DNA from: Algibacter sp. L3A6
Lineage (GTDB): Bacteria > Bacteroidota > Bacteroidia > Flavobacteriales > Flavobacteriaceae
DNA length: 64,000 bases
Reading direction: 5' to 3'
Assembly: GCF_009796825.1 (NCBI RefSeq)
Contig: NZ_CP047030.1
Span: 2,627,001-2,691,000, forward strand
The notes beneath the pieces are model-generated. The model was not told the origin of the DNA. It ran no database searches and worked only from the letters and a program-made list of their open reading frames with translations. A program made the position numbers and the translations under genes. Positions 34,127 to 42,045 of this stretch are shown one piece after another (within the stretch, counting starts at the first letter, position 1; each line of letters starts with the position of its first letter).

Positions 34127-35620
34127 TTAAATTAAATTAGCATTGAAGTTTATAATGCTTTCTTTAATGTTGTGTGTTCTTAGATAGCTTAAATATTTAA
34201 AATACTTTTCCGTGAAAACGGTGTGTGTGCTTAAGTCTTTAAAAATCGATTTTATTTCTAAAAACTTAATAGGATTTTGCTGCGATAATGCGGCCATCCT
34301 AATTAAGGTGTTACTTATAGAATCGTTTATGTTATAAGGATTGCCTTGGTCGTCAATACCATCATTGTATTTACACCAAGCTGCAATTACAAAAGCTATG
34401 TGATTAAAATGTTTTGTTTCTTCTGAAAGCTGAATATTTAGTGTTGATAAAATGAAAATTGGAATTTTAGCCGAACTTTCACTGCAAATCCTAGACAGAC
34501 TATCATTTATATTTGGGTTCTTAAACCTTGAAATTAAAGTTGTTTTATATTCTTCTATAGTTTTGTTTTTTGCATCAACCAAAGTTGGTGTTACTTCAAG
34601 ATCCATAAAAGTTTCAAGGAATAAAATAAAATCGTCGTCATTGGCAGCTTCTTGTACGGTTTTGTAACCGTGCAATGTGCCTAGAACACCTAAGATACTA
34701 TGGCCAGCATTTAAAAGCTGCAATTTCATGTTTTGGTATGGTGCAATATTTTTTACAAACTGAATACCTACTTGCTCCCAATTTGGCTTTTGTTTATAGA
34801 AGTTGTCTTCAATAATCCATTCCGTAAAAGATTCGCAAACTACAGGCCACTGGTCTTCTATTAAATAGTCGTTTTTTAGCGCATCTAAATCTTTGTGCTG
34901 GGTAACAGGTGTAATTCTATCAACCATTGTGTTTGGGAAGGTTGTATTGCTTTTTAACCAAGGTAATAAGTCGGGTTCATTCTTACTTACGTAATTTAAA
35001 AACGACAGTTTCATGGTGTCGCCATTATTCTTAATGTTGTCGCAAGATAAAATGGTACAGCCAGATAATCCGCGAAGTTTTCTAAGTTTAAAAGCTTGCG
35101 TTAAGTAACCAAAAACAGTTTTTGGGTTAAATGGATTTACAACTTCTTCCGCTACAGCAGGATGTTTTTGGTTAAATACACCGGTAATTTCATTTAAGTG
35201 ATAACCATCTTCTGCAATAGTTAAGGAAATAATTTTAATATCAGGGTTTGCCAAGCGTTCAATAACTGCCATTGGGTTTTCTGGTCCAAAAAAATATTCT
35301 ACAATAGAACCAATTATTTTAGGTTTATGTACGCTAGTGGCATCTTTAGTTATTAGGGTGTAAAGCCCGTCTTGATCTTTTAAGACATTATAAGTTTTTC
35401 TATCGGAATCTAATAAATCGATACCACAAATACCGTAACTTAATTCATGATGCTTTTCAATTAAATTGTGCATGTAATACGCTTGATGAGAGCGATGAAA
35501 ATTGCTCACGCCAATATGTGCAATACTTGTTTTAACTTGGTCGCGATCAAACAGAGGAGTAGAAGCATTTTCTTTTAGCGCTTCTATATTTTCCATGTTT
35601 AAATATAAAGAATTAGGCAT
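34127..35620 (-). CDS. Second long-chain polyol dehydrogenase paralogue
   Basis: A 497-residue paralogue of the dehydrogenase at 31674, similar over the whole length (GYLTQA(L/F)KLRK, SCDNI, FPN(A/T)MVDRITP, MKLQLLNAGHS). The catalytic residues K299, N304 and H307 are kept. In the cofactor loop the glycine pair of the first copy is replaced: GVSNFHRSH (37-45) instead of GIGGFHRSH, so cofactor preference or activity may differ. It is transcribed towards the operon and divergently from the Nudix regulator. M9 (MENIEAL) is a possible alternative start. Substrate unknown, perhaps another hexitol or pentitol. Confidence 0.88.
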   Translation of the reverse strand: MPNSLYLNMENIEALKENASTPLFDRDQVKTSIAHIGVSNFHRSHQAYYMHNLIEKHHELSYGICGIDLLDSDRKTYNVLKDQDGLYTLITKDATSVHKPKIIGSIVEYFFGPENPMAVIERLANPDIKIISLTIAEDGYHLNEITGVFNQKHPAVAEEVVNPFNPKTVFGYLTQAFKLRKLRGLSGCTILSCDNIKNNGDTMKLSFLNYVSKNEPDLLPWLKSNTTFPNTMVDRITPVTQHKDLDALKNDYLIEDQWPVVCESFTEWIIEDNFYKQKPNWEQVGIQFVKNIAPYQNMKLQLLNAGHSILGVLGTLHGYKTVQEAANDDDFILFLETFMDLEVTPTLVDAKNKTIEEYKTTLISRFKNPNINDSLSRICSESSAKIPIFILSTLNIQLSEETKHFNHIAFVIAAWCKYNDGIDDQGNPYNINDSISNTLIRMAALSQQNPIKFLEIKSIFKDLSTHTVFTEKYFKYLSYLRTHNIKESIINFNANLI

Positions 35621-35770
35621 TTTATTTTGGTATTGTGTGGGTGTTTAAATTCTTTTTAAATTTACATAAAAAAATATTGATTTGCATTGAAAATTTGCGG
35701 TTTCATTGTATATTAGAGAATATAAAAATATTTTATTATTTTTTTTATAGATGAATTTTTAAGGTGAAAA

Positions 35771-36496
35771 ATGGATTTTAGGAAGCGAGATAATGTATCG
35801 GTAGATTGTGTGATTTTTGGATTAAATGATTTGGGGTTAAACGTTTTATTACGAAAGCGAACCCTGAATATGTTTGATGAAAATTACCCGGTTATCGATG
35901 ATTGGATGATTACCGGTGGACGTGTTTTTATTAGTAAAACTTTAGAGGAATCTGCCAATGTTATTTTTGAAGGTATTACAGGATATAGCGAGTTTAATAG
36001 AACTCAATTTAGAACTTACGGAAATCCAACACGATTAAAATCTGATAAAGATTTACTTTGGGTGCGTAGCCATGGTGTAAAAACCCAATCTATGACGATT
36101 GCTTATTATTTTGCACAACCTCTAGACAGTATTGAGGTTAATGAAGATGAGTTTAAGTGGTTTTCTATTGATACTTTGCCGGAGTTAGGCTTCGATCACA
36201 GTAAAATTATTAAAGATGCGCACGAGGATTTAAAACAGAAAATTATGGTAGAGCCTATAATATTCGATTTGATGCCTAATAAGTTTACTTTAAATGAATT
36301 GCAATTTGCTTTCGAGTCGGTTTTAGAAATAGAACTCGATAACCGAAACTTTAGAAAGAAAGTATTGAAGAAAATATATATTGTTCCTTTAAATGAAACT
36401 AAAAAAGGAACGGCTAAAAAACCATCTAAATTGTATGTTTTTAGCCGTGATGTTTATGATAAAGTCTCGGAAAAAGACTTTATTGTTAATGTGTAA
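35771..36496 (+). CDS. Nudix-type (NrtR/AraR-like) transcriptional regulator
   Basis: A 241-residue protein with an N-terminal Nudix fold (VDCVIFGLNDLGLNVLLRKR) and a C-terminal winged helix (PNKFTLNELQFAFESVLEIE, DNRNFRKKVLKKIYIVP). The Nudix box GGRVFISKTLEESANVIFEG lacks the REUxEE catalytic core, so the domain should bind a ligand rather than hydrolyse it. Known Nudix regulators of Bacteroidota control sugar use (AraR of Bacteroides for arabinose). It is divergent from the second polyol dehydrogenase, 150 bp apart, and is the only regulator in the locus, hence the likely polyol sensor. Confidence 0.88.
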   Translation: MDFRKRDNVSVDCVIFGLNDLGLNVLLRKRTLNMFDENYPVIDDWMITGGRVFISKTLEESANVIFEGITGYSEFNRTQFRTYGNPTRLKSDKDLLWVRSHGVKTQSMTIAYYFAQPLDSIEVNEDEFKWFSIDTLPELGFDHSKIIKDAHEDLKQKIMVEPIIFDLMPNKFTLNELQFAFESVLEIELDNRNFRKKVLKKIYIVPLNETKKGTAKKPSKLYVFSRDVYDKVSEKDFIVNV

Positions 36497-36505
36497 TCTT
36501 TAATA

Positions 36506-36955
36506 TTATTCCGTCTTTCCTTCGCGTTTACGCTTTTTGTATTCGTCAAATAATTTGCGGTTAAAATCATCTTCCGTAGCTTTTAATAAAATTATCTTTT
36601 TTGGAGAAATAATTTTCTTCAAGTTAACAATAAGGTTAACGCGCTCTTGGTGTAATGTGTTTTCGGCCTGTACAAATTTATTTAATAATTCTTCAGCTTT
36701 AGCATCGGTAAGCGTAGCGGCATTCTCTTTTATTTCTTTACGAATACCACGCATATCTTCATATTTACATTTTCTCGATTTTTCATCGTAGGCATTGTAA
36801 ATAGGCCAGAATGCTTGCGCTTCTTTAGCTGTTAAGTCTAGTTTTTCCGTAATAAAAGATACTTTTAAAGCTTGTATGCGTTCTCGATCTTTATGTTGAG
36901 CAAATACACTTACGGTAAATAAGAGTACGAATAAGGTTGAAATATATGTTTTCAT
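36506..36955 (-). CDS. Periplasmic Spy-like sensor of the second ECF module
   Basis: A 149-residue exported helical protein; the signal peptide ends VFAQ at residue 20. It has the LTAKEAQAFWPIYNAYDEKSRK block of the proteins annotated as sensor of ECF-type sigma factor in flavobacteria, followed by a long helical pair and the ISPKKIILLKATEDDFNRKLF motif. It has no membrane anchor, unlike the CnrX-like protein of the first module. Third gene of the leftward sigma operon, 8 bp after the single-pass protein. Ligand unknown. Confidence 0.85.
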   Translation of the reverse strand: MKTYISTLFVLLFTVSVFAQHKDRERIQALKVSFITEKLDLTAKEAQAFWPIYNAYDEKSRKCKYEDMRGIRKEIKENAATLTDAKAEELLNKFVQAENTLHQERVNLIVNLKKIISPKKIILLKATEDDFNRKLFDEYKKRKREGKTE

Positions 36956-36963
36956 GTTTTTTT

Positions 36964-37461
36964 TTATTTTATAATTAAATCTTCCATAGAAGTGTTTTCT
37001 AGAAAATAGCCTTCCATAGCTTCGTCTGCAAATTCTAAAGAGTCAAAATCATCTTCAGATATATCGTCTACTAATAATAGTGAGGCGATTTCATAGGAGC
37101 CTACGTTTTCATCTAAAATATAGTTCTCTACAGTTTCGGTGTCTAGACTGTCCCAGCTTGTTTCTTTTTCAAAAATTGAAAGATTGAATAATAATAGAAC
37201 TGCGGCAGCAATACTTGAGAAATAAAGTAGATTCTTTTTGCTGAACAAAGGAATCACTTTGGTCGTTTCTTTTTCTGAAACTTTACTTAAAATACTGCTT
37301 TCTAGGGTATCGAAATAACCATCGGGAGCTTTGAAACCAGAATCACTTACGGTTTCATTTAGCTTAATTTCAGTCATTAAGCGATCTTCAATATTATCGA
37401 AATAATCTTTGGGAGCTTTTAAGCCTGAATTAGTTACGTTATGTATTTTATTTGTTTTCAT
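36964..37461 (-). CDS. Single-pass membrane protein of the second ECF module, putative anti-sigma
   Basis: A 165-residue protein. The cytosolic part contains two copies of a short repeat, SGLKAPKDYFDNIEDRLMTEI (given by its key KAPxxYFD) at 12-32 and SGFKAPDGYFDTLE at 41-54. One membrane segment lies at about 78-96. The outer domain is strongly acidic (DDISEDDFDSLEFADEAMEG). Its position between an ECF sigma gene and a Spy-like protein suggests an anti-sigma role; the repeated KAP-YF motif could be the sigma-binding element. A bipartite ECF-like site lies 9 bp upstream of the start codon. Confidence 0.78.
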   Translation of the reverse strand: MKTNKIHNVTNSGLKAPKDYFDNIEDRLMTEIKLNETVSDSGFKAPDGYFDTLESSILSKVSEKETTKVIPLFSKKNLLYFSSIAAAVLLLFNLSIFEKETSWDSLDTETVENYILDENVGSYEIASLLLVDDISEDDFDSLEFADEAMEGYFLENTSMEDLIIK

Positions 37462-37469
37462 CTTATTAT

Positions 37470-37500
37470 TAAGACTTGAGTTTTTCTAAAAGGTTTAATC
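37470..37500 (-). promoter_or_regulatory. Second-module ECF site b (upstream of the anti-sigma-like gene)
   Basis: The minus strand reads GATTAAACCTTTT (37500-37488), 10-bp spacer, AAGTCTTA (37477-37470). The same element with the same spacer lies upstream of the sigma gene at 38055-38085. The first box overlaps the sigma stop codon. Confidence 0.62.
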
Positions 37501-38037
37501 TTGAGTTAAAAAGGCTTCAATTTTTTTGACTGCCAAATGGTAAGATGCTTTTAAAGCGCCTTCACTTGTTTCTAAAATTTCAGACATATCTTTATATTTA
37601 ATGTCTTCAAAATATTTCATGTTAAAAACCAATTGTTGCTTTTCCGGAAGCGTTGCAATAGCTTGTTGTAATTTTAATTGAATAGCATCGCCTTCAAAAT
37701 AAACATCGGAAGCTAAATTATTAATAGCTAAATCTTGTACTTCCTGGTTACTTGTCTGTAAGCGTTTGGCATTTTTGTTTATAAACGTAATAGACTCGTT
37801 AGTAGCTATACGGTACATCCAGGAAAAAAGTTTACTATCACCTTTAAAATTACCTATGTTTTTATAGATTTTAATAAATGTGTTTTGCAAAACATCATCA
37901 GTATCATCATGCGATTTTACAATATTTCGAATATGCCAATACAAGCGCTCTTTATATAGGGTTATTAACTCTCTAAAGGCTGCTTCTTTATGGGTATCCG
38001 ATTTTAATTGCTCAATGAGCTGTACTTCGTCCGTCAC
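37495..38037 (-). CDS. ECF RNA polymerase sigma factor (second module)
   Basis: A 180-residue sigma-70 family protein with region 2 (DDVLQNTFIKIYKNIGNF, LFSWMYRIATNESITFINK) and region 4 (LPEKQQLVFNMKYFEDIKYKDMSEILETSEGALKASYHLAVKKIE, given by its helix-turn-helix). First gene of a three-gene leftward operon with the anti-sigma-like and Spy-like proteins. A bipartite site upstream, repeated before the next gene, suggests positive autoregulation. The site differs completely from that of the first module, so the two sigma factors should not cross-talk. Confidence 0.92.
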   Translation of the reverse strand: MTDEVQLIEQLKSDTHKEAAFRELITLYKERLYWHIRNIVKSHDDTDDVLQNTFIKIYKNIGNFKGDSKLFSWMYRIATNESITFINKNAKRLQTSNQEVQDLAINNLASDVYFEGDAIQLKLQQAIATLPEKQQLVFNMKYFEDIKYKDMSEILETSEGALKASYHLAVKKIEAFLTQD

Positions 38038-38054
38038 TAAAACTTCTTTATTTC

Positions 38055-38085
38055 TTAGACTTATAAATATACAAAAGGTTTAATC
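38055..38085 (-). promoter_or_regulatory. Second-module ECF site a (upstream of sigma)
   Basis: The minus strand reads GATTAAACCTTTT (38085-38073), 10-bp spacer, AAGTCTAA (38062-38055), 17 bp before the sigma start codon. It is identical in the first box and in spacing to the site at 37470-37500. Confidence 0.65.
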
Positions 38086-38190
38086 TGTTATGATGTTTTT
38101 TTTTGGAAAATAAAAAATGCTGGTTTTTCAAAGGTTTTAATCTTTTTTATCGTTTAAAGACATATATTTTAGATTAAATGCAAATAAATT

Positions 38191-38221
38191 TTTGTTTGTA
38201 AGATTATTTACCTTAAATTTG
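38191..38221 (+). promoter_or_regulatory. Housekeeping promoter of a candidate small RNA
   Basis: TTTG at 38191-38194, 19-bp spacer, TAAATTTG at 38214-38221: a perfect Bacteroidota promoter on the plus strand, although both neighbouring genes are on the minus strand. Confidence 0.75.
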
Positions 38222-38226
38222 CATCA

Positions 38227-38315
38227 GAAACCTGCTTAAGTTGTTAGATGCCCCAAATCTAACATTAACCTACAAAAAAAGGATAGAAACCCCCAAGTCT
38301 CTATCCTTTTTATAT
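38227..38315 (+). ncRNA. Candidate small RNA of about 90 nt
   Basis: A transcript from the promoter at 38191-38221 would contain a first hairpin (arms 38242-38249 and 38257-38264, loop GCCCCAA) and end in an intrinsic terminator (arms 38276-38287 and 38300-38311, loop with CCCCCAAG, then a T-run). No ORF of useful size exists; the only ATG (38248) gives four codons. Both loops expose a C-rich CCCCAA segment, a possible pairing site. Ends are estimated from the promoter and terminator. It could belong to a known Bacteroidota RNA motif family, which I cannot check here. Confidence 0.65.
38276..38311. terminator. Bidirectional terminator (small RNA and MsbA-like gene)
   Basis: Perfect 12-bp arms (38276-38287, 38300-38311) with A-run before and T-run after. 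On the minus strand it lies 25 bp after the stop of the ABC exporter. Confidence 0.88.
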
Positions 38316-38335
38316 TTTACAACGTGTTTTGAAGT

Positions 38336-40165
38336 TTATTCGAAACTTTGCATATCTACAAGTTTTTTATAAACTCCATTTTTATCAATAAGCTCTTGGT
38401 GTTTACCTTGCTCTACAATTTCTCCTTTGTTTAAAACAACAATTTGATCTGCATTTTGAATGGTTGAAAGTCTATGTGCAATAACAATAGAGGTTCTATT
38501 TTTCATCATATTTTCTAGAGCAACTTGTACTAAGCGTTCGCTCTCGGTATCTAGGGCAGAGGTAGCTTCGTCTAGCACCATAATTGGAGGGCTTTTAAGT
38601 ACGGCGCGCGCAATACTTAAACGTTGCTTTTGTCCGCCAGAAAGTTTGTTTCCTGCATCACCAATATTGGTTTCAATGCCTTTTGGTAAATCTTTTACAA
38701 ACTCCCAAGCATTCGCAATTTTTAAGGCATCAATAACTTCATCGTCTGAAGCGTTTTGTTTACCTAGTTTTAAGTTGTTTTTAATGCTTTCGTTAAATAG
38801 AATAGCATCTTGTGTTACAATACCTAACTGCGCACGTAAAGCACTTGTTTTTAAATCACTAATGTTGATACCGTCTATTAAGATTTCTCCTTTGTTTACA
38901 TCGTAAAAACGAGTGATTAAGTTGGCAATTGTAGATTTACCACTACCAGATTGGCCTACTAAAGCAACAGTTTTTCCTTTAGGAATGGTTAATGAAAAAT
39001 CTTTTAAAACATAATCATCTTGATATTTAAAGGAAATGTTTTTGAATTCAATTTCAGAATCGAAACTCGTTTTGTCGATAGCGCCTTCTTTATCTTTTAA
39101 AGGATTAGGAGCTTCTACGATTTCCTGTATTCTTTCCGCAGCAGCGTTACCTTGTTTAATGTTATAAAGTCCTCTGGAAATTGCTTTTGCCGGAACTAAA
39201 ATGTTATATGCTAATCCCATATATGCGATAAAAGAACTTCCGTCTAATGTTTTGTCAACTAGAACTAGTTGTCCTCCGTACCATAAAAGTATAGAAATAA
39301 CTAATATACCCAAGAATTCGCTAGCTGGTGATGCTAAGTTTTGTCGGTTAAGTAATTTGTTAGAAAAATTATAGAATTTACCTGTTGAATCAGAGAATTT
39401 TTCATAAAATCTATCTTCAGAATTAAAACCTTTAATGATACGAAGACCTGTTAATGTTTCTTCCAAAGTTGATAGTGTAATACCTTGCTCTTTTTGAACA
39501 CGATCCGATTTTCGTTTTAAGCTTTTTCCTATTCTGGAAATAACCAAGCCAGAAAGCGGAATAAAAATAAACACAAAAACGGTTAAAGGCACACTTATTA
39601 AAAGCATCATAACAATAGTAAAAATAATTGTAAGTGGTTCACGAACAATAAGCTCTAGTGCTGGTAGCATAGAGTATTGTAAAGTTGCTACATCGCCAGT
39701 TACACGTGTCATGATATCTCCTTTTTTTTGTTCAGAAAAATAAGAAAGAGGTAGCTCTACAGTTTTTTTATAGACAGTATTTCTAATATCTCTAACCACA
39801 CCGTTTCTTAAAAACACCATGAAGTAATTGGCTAAATAGCCAAAGATATTTTTTAAAAGAAATAAGATTATAATTAAGCTAACTACAATAAGTAATGCTT
39901 TTTGCGGATCATTATCTGTGTGCAGGCTTACTTGGTAAGCTAAATAGTCTTTATAAAAATCTTTAAGACTAGATATGCCTTTATATACCGGTTCTACAAT
40001 GGTTGCAGTAGGGTCTTTTTTTTCAAATAAAATATCTAGCATTGGTATTAATGCTATAAAAGAAAGTGCCCCAAATAACGCATAAAACACATTAGATATA
40101 ATGTGTCCTATGGCGAAATTTTTATATGGTTTGGCATACCGAAGTATGTTATAAAAATGATTCAT
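38336..40165 (-). CDS. MsbA-like ABC exporter (fused membrane and ATPase domains)
   Basis: A 609-residue half-transporter with six membrane segments (residues about 15-330) followed by an ATPase domain: Walker A GQSGSGKST, signature LSGGQKQRLSIARA, Walker B IMVLDEATSALD. Homodimers of this type flip lipid A, lipids or drugs. No adjacent gene fixes the substrate; MsbA-like lipid flipping is a reasonable default in a Gram-negative. It begins 38 bp after the phosphohexomutase gene. Confidence 0.9.
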   Translation of the reverse strand: MNHFYNILRYAKPYKNFAIGHIISNVFYALFGALSFIALIPMLDILFEKKDPTATIVEPVYKGISSLKDFYKDYLAYQVSLHTDNDPQKALLIVVSLIIILFLLKNIFGYLANYFMVFLRNGVVRDIRNTVYKKTVELPLSYFSEQKKGDIMTRVTGDVATLQYSMLPALELIVREPLTIIFTIVMMLLISVPLTVFVFIFIPLSGLVISRIGKSLKRKSDRVQKEQGITLSTLEETLTGLRIIKGFNSEDRFYEKFSDSTGKFYNFSNKLLNRQNLASPASEFLGILVISILLWYGGQLVLVDKTLDGSSFIAYMGLAYNILVPAKAISRGLYNIKQGNAAAERIQEIVEAPNPLKDKEGAIDKTSFDSEIEFKNISFKYQDDYVLKDFSLTIPKGKTVALVGQSGSGKSTIANLITRFYDVNKGEILIDGINISDLKTSALRAQLGIVTQDAILFNESIKNNLKLGKQNASDDEVIDALKIANAWEFVKDLPKGIETNIGDAGNKLSGGQKQRLSIARAVLKSPPIMVLDEATSALDTESERLVQVALENMMKNRTSIVIAHRLSTIQNADQIVVLNKGEIVEQGKHQELIDKNGVYKKLVDMQSFE

Positions 40166-40203
40166 CTAAATTGATGCTTGTTTTATTTAAATTGTTCTGA
40201 TCC

Positions 40204-41934
40204 TTAAATAAGGTTCATGCTTTTTAAGATGTCTTCAGCTTTAGCGTCTAACGAAGCTTCGGTTGTTTTAAAATCTTCAACAGCTTTTAGTTCTGTGTTT
40301 ACACTTACGTAGAACTTAATTTTTGGTTCGGTTCCACTTGGTCTTAATGCTACTTGGCTTCCATCTTCAGTATAGTAAATTAATACGTTAGATTTTGGAA
40401 CGTCTATTGTATATTCTTCACCAGTAATCATGTTTTTTGAAATTGATAAATCGTAATCTTCAAATTTTACAACTTTAGAACCATTAACAACTTTAAGTGT
40501 GTTGTTACGGGCATCCGTCATCATTTGTTTGATTTCTTCAGCACCTTCAATACCTTTCTTGGTTAACGAGATTAATTTCTCTTTGTAAAAACCATGTTCT
40601 GTATATAATTGGAGTAATTCATTAAAGAAAGAACTTCCGTTAGATTTTGTAATAGCTGCAATTTCACAAGCTAGTAGGGTAGAGGTTACGGCATCTTTAT
40701 CGCGAACAAAATCGCCAACCATAAAACCAAAACTCTCTTCACCACCACCAATAAAATCTAATTCTGGAAAATCGTGAATTAATTTAGCTATCCATTTAAA
40801 ACCAGTTAAAACAATTTTACTTTCTACACCGTAAGATGTAGCTAGTTTTGTTAGCATAGGAGTAGATACAATTGTAGATGCAATAAATTCTTTACCTTTA
40901 ATTCTGTCTTCTGCTTTCCATTGTTTTAGTAAGAAATCCGTCATCATTAACATGGTCTGGTTTCCGTTTAGTAATTGTAATTCACCATCAGCATTTCTAA
41001 CGGCTACGCCCAAACGATCACAATCTGGATCTGTACCAATAACGATATCTGCATTTACTTTATCGGCTAATTCTAAAGCCATTTTTAAGGCAGCAGGTTC
41101 TTCTGGGTTTGGAGATTTTACTGTTGGAAAGTCGCCATCTGGCACTTCTTGTTCTTTTACAATATGGACATTTTTGTATCCAGCACGTTTTAATGTTTCT
41201 GGAACTGTGGTAATTGATGTACCGTGTAATGATGTAAATACAATAGTTAAATCGTCTTTAGCGGCTTGAGTTGCACCAACCGAACCGTTTTGAACCGATG
41301 CGTTGATAAAAACATCATCAACATCTTTACCTATATATTGAATTAAATCGTTGTTTGCTTCAAACTTAATATCAGCATAATCTAAATCGTTAATTAAGCC
41401 AATAACACAACCATCATGCGGAGGTACTAATTGCCCACCATCTTGCCAGTATACTTTGTAACCATTATATTCTGGTGGATTGTGAGATGCTGTTAATACA
41501 ATACCACAGTGGCAGTTTAAATGTTTTACTGCGAAAGATAATTCTGGTGTAGCACGTAAATCTTCAAATAAATAAACTTGAATACCGTTTGCAGAAAATA
41601 CATCGGCAACTAATTTTGCTAAAGATTTACTGTTGTGTCTACAATCGTAAGCAATTACAGCTTTAGGTGTTTCATTTGGAAAAGATTTATGCAAATAATC
41701 GCTTAAACCTTGTGTGCTTTTACCTAAAGTATATTTGTTAATACGGTTTGTGCCAACACCCATAATACCACGCATACCACCTGTACCAAATTCTAAATCT
41801 TTATAAAAGCTTTCTTGTATATCTTTTGGATTGTTTGCAATACTATCTTTAATAGTTTTTTGCGTTTCGTCATCAAAAGCAGGTGTTAACCAGGCGTTTA
41901 TTCTGTCTAAAATTTTTGGTTCAATGTGTATCAT
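40204..41934 (-). CDS. Phosphohexomutase (phosphoglucomutase/phosphomannomutase family)
   Basis: An alpha-D-phosphohexomutase of about 576 residues interconverting 1- and 6-phosphates of hexoses. All four family sites are present: the phosphoserine loop TASHNP, the metal loop DPDCDRLG, the sugar-binding GGEESFG, and the phosphate-binding RPSGTEPKIKFY. I start at the ATG at 41934 (MIHIEPKILDRI); an ATG 15 codons upstream (41979) would add a hydrophobic, cysteine-bearing extension not seen in this cytosolic family. The long length suits bacterial PGM2-like enzymes acting on glucose or ribose phosphates. It supplies sugar phosphates for envelope polymers. Confidence 0.92.
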   Translation of the reverse strand: MIHIEPKILDRINAWLTPAFDDETQKTIKDSIANNPKDIQESFYKDLEFGTGGMRGIMGVGTNRINKYTLGKSTQGLSDYLHKSFPNETPKAVIAYDCRHNSKSLAKLVADVFSANGIQVYLFEDLRATPELSFAVKHLNCHCGIVLTASHNPPEYNGYKVYWQDGGQLVPPHDGCVIGLINDLDYADIKFEANNDLIQYIGKDVDDVFINASVQNGSVGATQAAKDDLTIVFTSLHGTSITTVPETLKRAGYKNVHIVKEQEVPDGDFPTVKSPNPEEPAALKMALELADKVNADIVIGTDPDCDRLGVAVRNADGELQLLNGNQTMLMMTDFLLKQWKAEDRIKGKEFIASTIVSTPMLTKLATSYGVESKIVLTGFKWIAKLIHDFPELDFIGGGEESFGFMVGDFVRDKDAVTSTLLACEIAAITKSNGSSFFNELLQLYTEHGFYKEKLISLTKKGIEGAEEIKQMMTDARNNTLKVVNGSKVVKFEDYDLSISKNMITGEEYTIDVPKSNVLIYYTEDGSQVALRPSGTEPKIKFYVSVNTELKAVEDFKTTEASLDAKAEDILKSMNLI

Positions 41935-42045
41935 ATATGTATAATTAGTTGTGTAACAAATGAAAACAAAAGTAAACAATTGTTAAAGAATAATTTTTAA
42001 AAACAAGCAATTTTGATGCCCTTAAAAGGCGTTTTTAACTATTTC

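Noticed and set aside
38129..38142. Third copy of the module-2 box (CAAAGGTTTTAATC)
   Set aside because: It has an extra T and there is no TTAGACTT partner at the 10-bp spacing.
38460..38906. 148-residue open frame opposite the MsbA-like gene
   Set aside because: It is a shadow of the conserved ATPase domain, with no promoter or recognisable motif.
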